A stretch of DNA of 64,000 bases from Lophium mytilinum (taxonomy: Eukaryota > Ascomycota > Dothideomycetes > Mytilinidiales > Mytilinidiaceae), in the NCBI GenBank assembly GCA_010093605.1, contig MU004190.1, positions 744,001-808,000 of the forward strand, given 5' to 3'. The notes below the pieces were generated by a model. That model made no database searches and was not told where the DNA came from. It worked only from the letters and a program-made list of their open reading frames with translations. Made by a program: the position numbers and the translations under genes. Each line of letters opens with the position of its first letter. Positions within the stretch are counted from its first letter, which is position 1. Below, one piece after another: positions 24,849 to 35,880 of this stretch.

Positions 24849-25673
24849 CTTCCACTCTTGATTTAGCGAAGCCTATAGTATGAGCTGTACAAATCTAGTT
24901 CCTCTGATTATCGAATCCGCAAGTTCAGAGCGCAAAACCTTTCTCATTCACCACCCAGAATAGCGGCTTGCAAGGTAGTTCAGGAAGTGTCTTACACGAT
25001 GAGAACAAGTTGAGTGTTTTGGCTTTTAGCATTGCCCTTACGTTGGGGTTGATCCTTGGCACCACCGGACGATGGCGAGCACGCCTTTGCCCCACTCGAT
25101 CACCAAAACCACCACTGGTCCACAGCTTATCAGCGACAGACCGGAGACGCCCTAAAATCTACGTGCCGTTGATCGGCCCGCGCGATACGTTCCTAAGGCG
25201 TTCCGTTGGCTCGTCGTGCCGTGCATGGAACTTGACTCTGTCGTATCCTCTCGCATTGCCAATCTGGGCAACCCCACCGACGAGTGATCCTATCCCAGGC
25301 TATTGCTACCAATTGCGTGATACGCGCTCTAACGATCACGTACGACTTGGGGCGTGGAGGCGTTAGTAACGAGTGTCCAAGTCCAGGCTACGATGTCTCC
25401 CACGCGTTTCGTCTATCCACCACCACATCGCGGAGCCTTTTCTTGATGGTAGCATGTCGGTCTTATTTTTTTTTACCTATGCTCGCAGGTCCGCGCCAGG
25501 CTCCGAAGAAAACCCATTTGTGTGGTAGTAAAGGCAGCTTGCGCCATGTCGTGCCATATTGACGATTTGAAGACTCTTCGTCGTATTCTGCACCAGCAAG
25601 GATAAAAGATGTAGTTCTGGAGCTCCCCTCTGCATCAAGTGCATTTCCTTCTTTCATTTCGATTCTTCTCAAT
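24849..25673. promoter_or_regulatory. Bidirectional promoter region at the cluster centre
   Basis: This 825-bp gap lies between divergent BVMO (minus) and MFS transporter (plus) start codons. It is the hinge of the two cluster arms and the natural place for a shared regulator to bind. CCGTTGATCGG near 25163 has the CCG/CGG arms of a zinc-cluster factor site, but such short matches are common. No coding region is seen. Confidence 0.5.
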
Positions 25674-27244
25674 ATGGCAATCCCCAAGAGATCGTCCAGA
25701 TGGTACCGCATCAAGTGGTTCACTCACGAAGATACTGCCGAAGAGCGTAAGCTCATATTGAAGCTGGATTTGCTTATTGTGCCTTATGCTTTTCTTTCAT
25801 ACTGGGTCAAATACATCGACCAAGCAAACATAAGTACGTCGAAACTCCTGGATCACGTGTGTAGTCGAGCGCTAATGATGGGAAAGACAATGCCTACGTC
25901 GGAGGTCTCAAGGAAGACTTGGGCTTTCAAGGCAATCAGCTCGTACATCTTCAAACGCTGTACACCCTCGGTGCAGTCCTTGGGCAGCTGCCATTCTTGT
26001 TCTTGTTCCCAAAGATTCCGATGTATCTGTTGATACCATCTCTGGATGTTATCTGGGGTGTATTCACACTGCTTCAGTACCGAGCTAATTCCTATGCGGA
26101 ACTCGCGGCATATCGCTTTCTAGTCGGATGGTTTGAGGCTGCCTTTTTCCCGGCGATGCATTTCATCTTTGGCTCCTGGTACCGCGGTGACGAAATTGCG
26201 AGACGTGGCGGCGTCTTCTACGTAGGACTCACCCTAGGGACCATGACTGCAGGCTTTATCCAAGCCGGCGCATCAGCGAAGCTGAACGGACTCCATGGAC
26301 TCGCCGGCTGGAGATGGATGTACATCATCTGCGCCATTATCACTATCCCTATCGGCTTGCTCGGACTAGTGGTACTTCCAGGAACACCGGACAAGCCCAA
26401 TCGACTGATCCTGACGCATAACGACATTGAGCTTGCATCTGCTCGGTTGGAAAGGGCCGGCCATGTGCTTACCGGAAAAGTCACGTGGGTTACCGTGGTG
26501 AAGTTGGCGAGGAGTCCGCGAATTTGGGCGCTTCTGCTTCTGGATGTCTTCTTCTGGAACGGCAGCATCAACACCTCGACAGGCGGATATCTGCTCTGGC
26601 TTAAGAGCTTGAAACGATACTCGAAGAGCCGACTGAACGAGCTTGGTACAGCGTCTCCGGGTCTTGGTATCTTCTATACGCTTCTCGTCTGCTTTTCCTC
26701 GGATCTGCTTCTTGGGCCTGCTTGGGCGATTACACTGGCGCACACTTGGAACATTATCGGACTGGTGATTCTGACAATATGGGACGTTCCGGAGACGGCG
26801 AAATGGTTTGCATTCATGACGACGTACTCCGCGGTCGCCATGTCGAGCGTTTTGTACGGATGGATCAACAGTCAGCTGAAGTATTCTCCCGCGGAGCGTT
26901 CTTTTACGCTTCTCCTGTCGAATGCTCTGGCACAGTCAACCACTGCTTGGACTCCGCTTCTGACTTTCAAGACGGTGGAAGCTCCGCGGTTTAAGAAGGG
27001 ATATCCTTTCGTACTGGCGAATGCGGTGTGTCTGATTGTGCTTGCACACCTGATCTCGTGGTACATTGAGCGGAAAGAGTGAGTTTTCGAAATCTTCCGA
27101 ACACTTAAGCAGTTGCTAATGTCGGTGATTAGCAACCCAAAAATTGGAACTATTGATGATAGCGAAAGGGTCGTAGAGGCGCCAGGAGAGACGCCCGTGA
27201 AAGGCCGCTCACCGGAGACGCGGTCGGTTGAAAGTAAGCTTTAG
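25674..27244 (+). CDS. MFS transporter, anion:cation symporter family (Liz1/Seo1/Dal5-like)
   Basis: Plasma-membrane proton-coupled importer of 487 residues. Exons are 25674-25833, 25887-27078 and 27133-27244, 488 codons in total. The N-terminus (EERKLILKLDLLIVPYAFLSYWVKYIDQANINNAYVGGLK, spliced at QANIN) is the hallmark of the ACS family, which includes fungal pantothenate (Liz1/Fen2), allantoate (Dal5) and Seo1-type carriers. FLVGWFEAAFFPAMHF and GWRWMYIICAIITIPIG are further family blocks. About 12 hydrophobic segments are seen and the C-terminal tail is hydrophilic. It is divergent from BVMO and 438 bp upstream of FMN monooxygenase copy B, so it probably imports the cluster substrate, likely a small organic anion. 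The exact substrate is unknown. Confidence 0.9.
25852..25859 (+). promoter_or_regulatory. ATCACGTG (Cbf1-type) site in intron 1 of the MFS gene
   Basis: The octamer lies within intron 25834-25886. It is the fourth RTCACGTG match in non-coding parts of the cluster, besides one in the MFS coding sequence at 26480-26487. Confidence 0.25.
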
Positions 27245-27681
27245 GCGACTCTAGTAAGCCAGCAATAGAATAGAAGTATTAGAAAGCGCGCTTGACGGTT
27301 AAGCGGCACTGAGTATCAAATATCATGAGACTCGACTTTAAGCTTCTGGGGTAGCCTGTGCGCCTGACCCGTGAGAAGTTCTGGCAAAACCTCGCTCAGA
27401 AAGCGGCCCTTGAGACTATGTCAAAGTGCTGAAATTTCTAGCGAATGAATTTCAAGGTGTCGTGGAAAGGCGTTGTCCTACTCCACCATTGGCAGATGGC
27501 GCAATCACCAAGGAGCATTGCGAGGGATCGTGCCCCACCTACTTTACTAGCGCCGTGACCAGGGTGAAGAGAGCCGTTATCGAAGTCCCAGAAAGCCGAC
27601 GAATGTATAAATGACTTGTCTTACTTCGAAAGCTAAAAGCAAAATCAAAATACCACAATTTGACCTACCTGCTTCTTCATT
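27245..27681. promoter_or_regulatory. Intergenic/promoter of FMN monooxygenase copy B
   Basis: This 437-bp stretch lies between tandem plus-strand genes. An AT-rich stretch with TATAAATGAC near 27605 lies about 75 bp upstream of the start codon and could serve as a TATA element. Nothing else was recognised. Confidence 0.4.
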
Positions 27682-29325
27682 ATGTCAGACACTCCAGCCC
27701 TTGCCCAAAATGGCAATGTTACCGAGCCGAAGAAACACATCATTCTCAATGCGTTTGACATGTCTACGATCGGGCATTTGTCTCCCGGTCAATGGAAGGT
27801 AGATTTTGAACCTGGCACTTTCGGGTCCATGTTGCTGATGTTGCGTGCCTCTAGAACCCAGAGGACAGATCTGCTACTAAGCGGACTCTCAAGTATTGGA
27901 TAGACCTAGCAAAACTTCTAGAGCGTGGTGGAATCAATGCGTTGTTCCTAGCCGACACTTATGGTGGATACGATACCTATGAAGGCAGTTTAGATAACTG
28001 CATTCGACGAGCTGCACAATGGCCCGTCACTGATCCGACCATCGTAAGAGAGACGAAACGTACAGAAGGATAACGAGCCCTGGTAGCTGACAATTGATAT
28101 ATGTAGCCAATTTCAGCGATGGCAGCAGTGACGAAGAATCTCTCGTTCGCAATCACCGCTTCGACGTCGTTCGAGCCGCCGTTCCTGCTAGCGAAACGAT
28201 TTTCAACTCTCGATCACCTGACCGGGGGTAGGATAGGGTGGAATGTAGTTACAAGCTGGAAGAAGGCTGCATTCAAAGCCATCGGACTAGACACTCCTAT
28301 CGAGCATGATGAGCGGTATCAGCAAGCCGATGAGTATCTACGAGTTCTGTACAAGTAAGTCTCTAGACAGTGCCCAGCTCAACTTACCCGCTGATCCTGA
28401 ACGCCTCAGGCTTTGGGAAGGCTCATGGGCCGACGACGCCGTTTCCCCCGATCCTGCGAAGGACGAGTACGCGGACCCAAACAAGATCCGCACGATCCAC
28501 CACCATGGTAAGTACGTCAATCTAGACACCAAACACATCGTGGACCCTTCTCCGCAACGCACACCCTTCATCTTTCAAGCCGGCACCTCTCCAGCCGGCT
28601 CTCAGTTCGCTGCCACCCATGCCGAAGGCATCTTCGTCTCCTCCCATTCCACCAAAGTCCTCCGGCCCAAGATCGACGCCATCAGAAAGCTTGCTGCGGA
28701 GAATGGCCGTGACCCGCGCTCGATTAAGTTCTTCGCGACCTTTACGCCCATCGTAGCCGCGACAGACGAAGAGGCGAGAGCCAAGCACGAAGAATTGAAG
28801 AAGTACGCATCTACAGAAGGTGGGCTGGTGCTCGTGAGCGGCTGGACGGGCATCGATCTCTCCAAGTACCCGCTAGACCAAGAACTTACGGCCGCGGACT
28901 CTACGGAAGCACACAAAGTGCGGAGTCTGCTTGATTCGTTCACGACCACGAGTAAGGATATCCCAAAGTGGACGCCACGTGTGATCGCGGACAAGGCGTC
29001 AATTGGCGGTCTCGGGCCTGTGGCGATTGGGAGTCCGGCAACGGTGGCAGATGAATTGGAGAGGTGGGTTCGTGAGGCGGATATTGATGGGTTCAACTTG
29101 GGCTATGTGACGACGCCCGGGACGTTTGAGGATGTAGTCGATCTGCTCATTCCTGAATTGAGGAGGCGAGGGCTGTACCCAGAAGCAATTGAAGACGGCT
29201 TGACCGCCAGGGAGAGGGTGTACGGAAAGGGCCAGAATGGGGTGAGAAAGGACCACATTGGCAGTCGGTACAAGTACGATGTGTACACGGAAGACAAGCC
29301 TTATGAGGCGAATGGTACTAAATAG
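27682..29325 (+). CDS. FMN-dependent monooxygenase, NtaA/SnaA/DszA family (copy B)
   Basis: Second luciferase-fold flavin monooxygenase of the cluster, 489 residues. Exons are 27682-27798, 27855-28043, 28107-28354 and 28410-29325 (490 codons). Family blocks: NAFDMSTIGHLSPGQW, ADTYGGYDTYEGSLD, AAQWPVTDP, STLDHLTGGRIGWNVVTSW, HDERYQQADEYLRVLYK, LWEGSWADDAV, FIFQAGTSPAGSQFAA, GWTGIDLSKYP and DGFNLGYVTTPGTF. It shares the family blocks with copy A, but the region after GWN differs (KKAAFKAIG here, [10 protein letters not shown] in copy A) and intron positions differ, so this is not a recent duplicate. It is likely expressed with the MFS gene upstream and the SDR downstream and is expected to need reduced FMN from a reductase encoded elsewhere. 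Confidence 0.92.
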
Positions 29326-30039
29326 GCTGGGGTGGAGAAAGCTGACGGAGGGATCGCGGTAGTAATTGAGCAGGCCATTCCCATGAGATGCTGAAGGTCC
29401 ACGTCTTCTGATATTCCTAGCATATGCGAATTGTTGTCGGACTGTAAACCCTAAACAATATAGGATACGATAACACGTTCTAGACACTTAGATATAGACC
29501 CATCTGTAGCCTATAGAAGATGAATCCACTGCCCTCCTCGGAGAGATTATGGGTTTCCGTCTTTCAACAGTTGGAGAATGAATGATCGACTGCGAATTAG
29601 AAATAGGAATTGTCTCCCAGATGTAGGAACGGCGGCAAACGATGGTGAGCGACTTTCGGTTCTACCGGATATGCCTCAAAGCCATATCAATGATGCATCA
29701 GCCCTAGACTGCGAAGTAGCCGATGAAGAAGATGCTCAGAGAGAAATCTCAGAAAGAGAAACCTGGCGCCCCGGATACTGGGAAGGAATTAGCGCAAAAC
29801 CCTAGATCCACCGTAGCCTAGTGGCTTAGTGGGGACATCAGGCAAGTTGAGGCGAGCTGACCCTTTGCTTACTCCAAGTTTCCGACAAGACAATACAAAG
29901 GTAGCTGCTTTTCAATGTATACAGGCTTCAGGCAGAGACTATCAGCATCGTGCCGAGATATCAGTGGCGTCCTCAGCTGAAGTCAAAATCTCTTTGTAAC
30001 TTTTCCAGTCTGACAACAACTGCACCACCTTCCAACAAA
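29326..30039. other. Intergenic between copy B and SDR
   Basis: 714 bp. One 75-codon open frame (29578-29805) of no recognisable family is present; it has no clear promoter and its composition does not favour coding. The last 80 bp before 30040 are pyrimidine-rich and probably form the SDR leader. Confidence 0.5.
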
Positions 30040-31084
30040 ATGGGCGGCATCCTTGGCTTCCTCTACCGCCAATTGACCTTCAAACCCAAACCCCTTCCAT
30101 CTACCATCTCCCTAGCAGGTAGCACAGCGCTCATCACCGGTGCCAACATCGGCTTGGGCTTCGAAGCCGCCCGCGAACTCGCATGCCACAAACTATCCCG
30201 TCTCATCCTTGCCGTGAGGGACACCTCAAAGGGTGAAACCGCAAAGACTACCATCTCAAAGGAGAGCCCCGGCTGCGATGTCCATGTATGGCAACTGGAT
30301 TACGATTCCTACGACAGCATAGTCGCTTTTGGTGCCAAAGTCGCGACTCTCGATCGGCTTGATTACGTCCTTCTCAATGCGGGCTTGAAGCAGGTGACGT
30401 ACACGGCATCACATACGGGCCATGAAACGAATGTGCAAATCAATCATATCGGGACGTCACTTCTTTCCTTGCTCATCCTGCCGACTCTACAGAAGACGGC
30501 GAAAGAGACGGGAAAGCCGTCGCGGATGACGATAGTGTCTTCAGAAGGACATTTCTGGACCCCCTTCAAGGAGCGAAGCGCTCCTAACATCCTTGCGCGA
30601 TTGGACGAGGAAGAGACGTTTGGTCGTGTGATGCAGCGGTACTACACGTCGAAGTTGCTTAACGTATTTTGGACGAGGGAGCTCGCGAGTAGGATTGACA
30701 AGAGCGAAGTCGTTATCAATACGCCCAATCCGGGATGGTGTTATAGCGGGTTGCACAGATATCAAATGACCAGTCTGTATGACCTTGTACTGAGGATGCT
30801 TTCATGGACAAGCGCGGAGGGAGGTCACTGCTTAGTGGATGCATTGGTGCTTCATGAAGAGTCTCATGGTCAATATCTAAGCGAACAGAAGGAGACCCCG
30901 TAAGTCATTGCAGTTGCTGTGACGGGTTGCATCTCGCTGACTATTCCAACACTATGGACCTTCAAGTTTTGTTGTTTCCACGGAAGGCGAAAAGGTCCAA
31001 AAGCAAATCTGGAGCGAGACTTTAGATTTGCTCAAAAGGGAGGTGCCTGGGGCAACCATTCCGGGTCTTGCGGTTGCCACTTGA
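30040..31084 (+). CDS. Short-chain dehydrogenase/reductase (retinol-dehydrogenase-like)
   Basis: NAD(P)-dependent oxidoreductase of 325 residues. Exons are 30040-30899 and 30967-31084 (326 codons). The start was chosen at the ATG of MGGILGFLYRQ, since the upstream frame is a leader. TGANIGLG at 33-40 is the cofactor-binding TGxxxGxG, NAG at 113-115 the structural motif, SS at 167-168 the catalytic serine region, and YYTSK at 201-205 the YxxxK pair. The N-terminal hydrophobic segment (GILGFLYRQLTF) suggests membrane association, as in the WW-oxidoreductase-like fungal SDRs. After splicing the tail reads PFVVSTEGEKVQKQIWSETL, typical of this SDR group. It ends the plus-strand arm of the cluster and could interconvert alcohol and carbonyl intermediates. 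Confidence 0.92.
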
Positions 31085-31212
31085 AGAAAGCAGGTACTCT
31101 CTTGCGTCCGAGCCAGGTTGAGATGAAACAGCAGTGGGTTAGCATACTACCATAATGGATAGATACGGTAAATCAGCATCACGAAGGCTTCCCATGCGTT
31201 AGAATAGGGAGA

Positions 31213-32621
31213 TCAACTCCTCATATTGTTTAACGGATAGCTTTCTGCATCATCGTCCAGGTCATCAACCTCAAAATCACGAGCGCTCTGGATTCTCTCC
31301 TCCTCATCTTTCAGCTTCCCGAACCCCTTGCCATCCGCAGAGTCCGCTGGATTCGGATACGGAGTATCGCACCCTCTGGACTTGAGGGAAGGGTAGTATC
31401 TCCTGTACGTGTAGAAAGCTACCAATAGACCGATTATCGATCCAGTAGTCACGTCATAAACGTCGTGTCTGTAATCTTCGCATCGTGATATGGCGATCAA
31501 TGCAGCTCCAAGAAGTGGAGCCAGTGCCAAAAGAACCCGCCCGAGATCCGTGCGAGGTCGAAAAACGTGGCATTGCCCTGCTATAAAGAGAGCAAGGTAG
31601 CCGAGGCCGCTGAAAGAGAAGCTACTGTGGCCGCTAGGGAAGCTGCGCCATCCGTCGTGTAGCACGTGGTGGTTCGTTTCTGTGCAAATCTCCCATGTCA
31701 CTAGTTGGTGTTCCGAGGTGCCTTTCTCCTGAGTGATTATGAGAAATCTTCAGAAATATTGCTCAAGCAGATTGATATGTACGTACTGGCTTGCATCGAG
31801 CAATTAAATCAGGCCGTGGTCGGCCGACTGCATTCTTAATCACCTATGTCACGTATAAGCAAGCTGTTATGGCCTATCGAAAGCCATCAAGATCTTACAT
31901 CTGTAATGAACAACGTCAAGATCAAGCTGTCACTGATCAGCCAAATGTCTTTCTGATTTGTGGCTACTGCCAGTAGTACCTTATGAACCAGCCGAGAATC
32001 GTCACATGTGCTTTGTGTCCCTTTGGTCGGAAAGCTAGGGCCCAGAATATCAACACCCCTAGAGGAACGCCGCCAGCGTAGATGAACAGCCAAGCTATAC
32101 ATGCATAAGTATTGGTGTGGTGGTGTATAGGCTTCAAGTTGTTCACGTACTGACTGGTACTCTCTCTTGCTCGGCATGTGGGTATTGTATGGCGAGATTA
32201 TCAAGGGAAAACATGCGGTGGAATGGTTCGGCAAAGAATTGGAGCTGCGACTTGTTAACGCTGTGTTCTAAATAGCCAGTATGATTGGTGTAGATGATGG
32301 GCAATAGAGTTCGTAGCGAGAAGCATCATAGCAATTGTGCAAGTTGTTCATGAAGCAACAGGACAAGGGGCAGCGAGAAGGAGATTCGGCCCGAGGGCAG
32401 GGAATGAGGAGGACGACGTACTAGAATGTATGCAGTAAGAAGAACGGCGAGACCAACGTAGTCTGAAGCATAAGAACGCTGCCGTTTGTCAGTTGGACCC
32501 TTCGAATGGGTACTTACTGGGTCCTCACCTGCCAGAAACGAGCAAAAGAACCCACAAAACCTGGCGACTGGGTCAGGCTGTTGATACGCCGGTGGTTAGA
32601 TTGAGGCCCTTGGCCAGGCAT
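31213..32621 (-). CDS. PAP2 lipid phosphate phosphatase (DPP1/LPP-like)
   Basis: Integral membrane phosphatase of 323 residues that dephosphorylates phosphatidate, diacylglycerol pyrophosphate or similar lipids at ER/vacuole membranes. Exons: 32529-32621, 32422-32478, 32151-32250, 31980-32094, 31899-31932, 31787-31843 and 31213-31728 (324 codons). The three PAP2 motifs are all present: KNAVGRPRP, PSGH in RSFPSGHSSFSF, and SRCEDYRHDVYD with the catalytic His. Upstream, AEPFHRMFSLDNLAIQYPHA is a standard fungal Dpp1 block. Six hydrophobic spans are seen and the tail is acidic. The 171-bp intron 2 has an alternative acceptor a few bases upstream, so that junction is the least certain. It is divergent from MED7 with 266 bp between the start codons. 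Confidence 0.9.
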
Positions 32622-32887
32622 AGTCGCTTCAATCGCGTTGGAAGTGCATTCAGGGCATGACAGGAGAAGGTGTTGAGGCTCGGGGGAGACGTCGTTCACT
32701 CCGCGACGTCTAAATCCTTGGCACGCTATTCGTCGATCTGCCGCCGCCGAATTCCCCGTGCTCTCCTCCATCAACAACAAAGCCTTCATTCTATAGTCGA
32801 CACCAAGCAGCTTTTCAGCACGTCCAGACTCATATCTACACTACAGCATCCTTCCTTATTTTACGCCACGAACACGCGACCATCACC
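32622..32887. promoter_or_regulatory. Bidirectional promoter, PAP2 phosphatase / MED7
   Basis: 266 bp separate the two divergent ATGs, so core promoter elements must be shared or overlapping. No named motif was recognised. Confidence 0.55.
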
Positions 32888-33713
32888 ATGGAGGACGACG
32901 AAGAGCCCGCGAGCTACGGACCTCCCCAACCGCCGCCTTTCTACAAACACTTCACTGCGCAGAATCTCGAGCGTCTCAAGGAAATACGGGAAGCTGTAGG
33001 CTCCGAGGGCAACGACGATACCGAAGCTTCAGCTCCCACAATGCTGGAGTTGCCTCCGGAATTGCGATACCTTGTTCCACCTGAGCCACCTGCAGACGGC
33101 ATATACAAGTCATTTGGAGAAACCAAGCATGTAAGTTGAATACGATCGAATGGCTATGTTATACTCTGGCTAACAGTGCTCCAAGATTCAAGCGCCTCTC
33201 TCGTCACTCAAAGAATTCGACATAGAGCAATTATACCCATCATCGCCGACCTCGCCCTCCGCTACTGAAGGCATCCAGTCAGATTGGACCCTTGATCGCG
33301 CATTCTACCTTAAGAAGATTGCCAGATCCATACTTCTCAACTTCTTAGAGCTCGTAGGCGTGCTCTCTGTAAATCCTGCGCAGCACGATGAAAAAATAGC
33401 GGACCTCCGAACACTATACGCAAACGCACACCACCTAATCAATGAGTACCGGCCTCACCAAGCTCGCGAGACTCTAATCCTGATGATGGAGGATCAGCTG
33501 GAGAAAGCACGAGCTGAGGTGGAAGGCATCAAAGGGATGAAGCAGAAAATAAATGATGTTATAGGTGGATTAGGCAAGGCAACGCTGGAGTCTCCAGACG
33601 GAGTCCCCATTAACAGCGAGAACTCGGCTCCCCCGTCACCCGAAAACAAGCGGAAAGAAGAGCAACGACAGATATGGAACGCTCTAAATGATGAAGAGTG
33701 GCTTGATGGGTGA
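32888..33713 (+). CDS. MED7: Mediator of RNA polymerase II transcription subunit 7
   Basis: Middle-module Mediator subunit of 259 residues, nuclear. Exons are 32888-33130 and 33177-33713 with a 46-bp intron; 260 codons. The MED7 fold is clear: PPPFYKHFTAQNLERLKE near the N-terminus, LPPELRYLVPPEPP, SLKEFDIEQLYP after the intron, WTLDRAFYLKKIARSILLNFLELVGVLSVNP, and the helical block LRTLYANAHHLINEYRPHQARETLILMMEDQLEKAR that pairs with MED21. The tail after about residue 215 is hydrophilic and variable. Length matches fungal MED7. Confidence 0.96.
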
Positions 33714-34861
33714 TACCCTGCTTCGTCGAACTATACGATCAATCAATCTGTTGGAGTGACCTTACGGACTTTTTAAAGCGCAGCCATGGACCCCTGGGAG
33801 CCTCCTATTTGGTTAATTGACAGGATATACCACAGGCTCCACCGTCGAGTCGCGGGCATTGTGGCCTTGATCTCAATTCGATTGGATGGAATCTGGTGCC
33901 TCCACAGCTTGCCTACAAGGTACAGCATCGAGTAGAGCATCATTGAAATAGACGCACTAATCAAAGCTCTTCTGGGCCAGCTCGGTCTATCGAGGAGAGT
34001 ACCAAAAACACCTCAGGTATCACGACGATATATCAATGGATTCATCACGGGCTTTCCAAACTCGCGCCACACAATCTCTTCATAGCTCATTGAAGTATAC
34101 GACTAACTACGTCCATATATAAGAATTTGAAGTTCCCACTATTACTATACTTGCATGAAACCCTCTAAGTCAAGAGACTCACCATTCCAGCAATGCGAAA
34201 CAGCCTCGTTGTCAACCCCTGCTGCTCGGATCATCTCTGAAACTCTCCAACCGACAACATGGCTGCAGCGCACCACTCACACCTCCTATATCACTAGCTA
34301 CTCCACCTCAACTTCTCGAAATGAATGCTTTACCGTGCTTGGGCCCACATAGCAAGTCTTCTCTACTCGAACAATGTGGGGTCGCGGTTACCGGCAATGT
34401 TTGGGAATCCACTTTGCTCACAGACTGTAGGCCTCTCTCCAATCTTCTCTCGTCTGAGAGCTCAAGGCCGTCAGGCGAAGCTACTCGATGCCCGAGGCGC
34501 GCTCTAGGCACCACGTACGTCAACTCCACAAACGCCTTACGACGAGCGTGTGATCTACGAGGTTGCGGAGTGTTGCTCCATTAAGCAAAAGAGGAGATAT
34601 ACGAGACGTGAAATGGAAGAGAGCATGAATACACAGCGCTTCGAGGTCGTGATACGAGACGTAATGGCGAGTCGGCGAGTGGAACTCTCAGCGAGCAACT
34701 AGACGTATAACTGGGAGGCGGTACGCTCGAGTCTCTCGACCATCTACTTCTTCAACACTTGGTTCTGCGAGCTGTGGTAAGGTTTTCAACATCCCCTGTG
34801 CCTCATTTTTGTTCTCTTTTTCTACTGCTGGCCAGTAGGTAATCCTCAACCCACCACCACC
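33714..34861. other. Intergenic 1.1 kb
   Basis: Short overlapping open frames at 34155-34584 show no domain or codon bias. The 100 bases before 34862 are CT-rich and end in a CCACCACC-type context typical of fungal start sites. Confidence 0.55.
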
Positions 34862-35514
34862 ATGCACTTCTCCACCCTCACCCAGGCCCTCACGGTCACC
34901 GTCTTAGCATATGCTCCCCTTATTGCTGGTTACAACGATTACGGCACCAGCTTGGCTGAGCGCTTCATTGTACGTTTCCATTACCGTTTTGCCGTACTAT
35001 CAAATGCTAATATAGTCTGTAGGGTGGCTCGGCCAACGCGGCCGCTCATTATATCGCCCAGATCCGCGATTACCAGGAGCATAAGAGAGAAGAGGTTGAA
35101 GCAAGAGAGATTAATGAGATCATCGCGAGGCAGCCGCTTAAGGCCAGACGCCCGCAACGTGGAGGAGGGGGAGGACGAGCTGGAGGGGCGGGTCGTGCAA
35201 AGGCTGGAGGTAATACCGCTGTGGGCAATGCTGGAAACGCGAATGCTGCAAACACTGGAAACACCAACGCTGCGAAATCTGGAAAAGCTGGGAAAGCCGG
35301 GAAAGGAGGTAACCAAGCCGCTTCCCAGCAGGCGGCTACCCAACAAGCTGCATCTCAACAGGCCGCTACCCAACAGGCCGCCGCCCAACAGGCCGCGGCC
35401 AACACAACTGCCGCTGCTTGCACCCGACGCCTGAGAGCACGATTCCCGCACAAGAAGCAGAAGGCGGCGGCGGCTTGTGCGAGGGGCGTGGGGATGGCGG
35501 ATCTTCTAGAGTAA
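34862..35514 (+). CDS. Small secreted low-complexity Ala/Gln/Asn repeat protein
   Basis: Predicted secreted protein of 199 residues with no known family. Exons are 34862-34969 and 35023-35514 (200 codons). The branch-point-like TGCTAAT in the intron and the signal peptide support this model. Residues 1-22 (HFSTLTQALTVTVLAYAPLIA core) form a signal peptide. A short ordered stretch follows (GGSANAAAHYIAQIRDYQEH with a charged helix). A Gly/Arg-rich piece PQRGGGGRAGGAGRAK leads to NAGNANAANTGNTNAA repeats, then six or so QQAA(T/S/A) repeats. The basic C-terminus ends CARGVGMADLLE and has two Cys. It could be a cell-wall-associated protein or effector-like; only the signal peptide and repeats are seen. 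Confidence 0.75.
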
Positions 35515-35880
35515 CGGACATTACGGACACGGGGACATTTCCGCGGTGGGGACGAATAGATAGCAAGGGGATATAGTAGGAGACGGAGGTTGGAAGAATC
35601 AATAGTCACATTCCCTCGTTATACATCTGTTAGGGCAAGACAAACCTTACTTCAAATCATACTTTGACAACCACTACCATCCGATATCACAGCTGAGCAC
35701 GAGAAATGCGATCACCGCCCTACCCAGCCCAGATTATTCACCTCCCCATCCCAAAACCGAACCCCCCAGAGGGGGACATCTTTCTCCTTCATCGCATCTC
35801 ACCACACCTAACCCCACGCGCAGCGCTCCCTTCCCCCACCCCTTTCTATCTCCTTCCTCCCCCCTGCCCCCCACACCCCT
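35515..35880. other. Intergenic between convergent genes
   Basis: 366 bp between the stops of the secreted protein (plus) and the FAD monooxygenase (minus). It is C-rich on the plus strand from 35740 on. No feature was recognised. Confidence 0.55.

Noticed and set aside
29578-29805. Small 75-codon gene between FMN monooxygenase copy B and SDR
   Set aside because: No homology recognised, no clear promoter and ordinary composition; kept only as a note in the intergenic entry.
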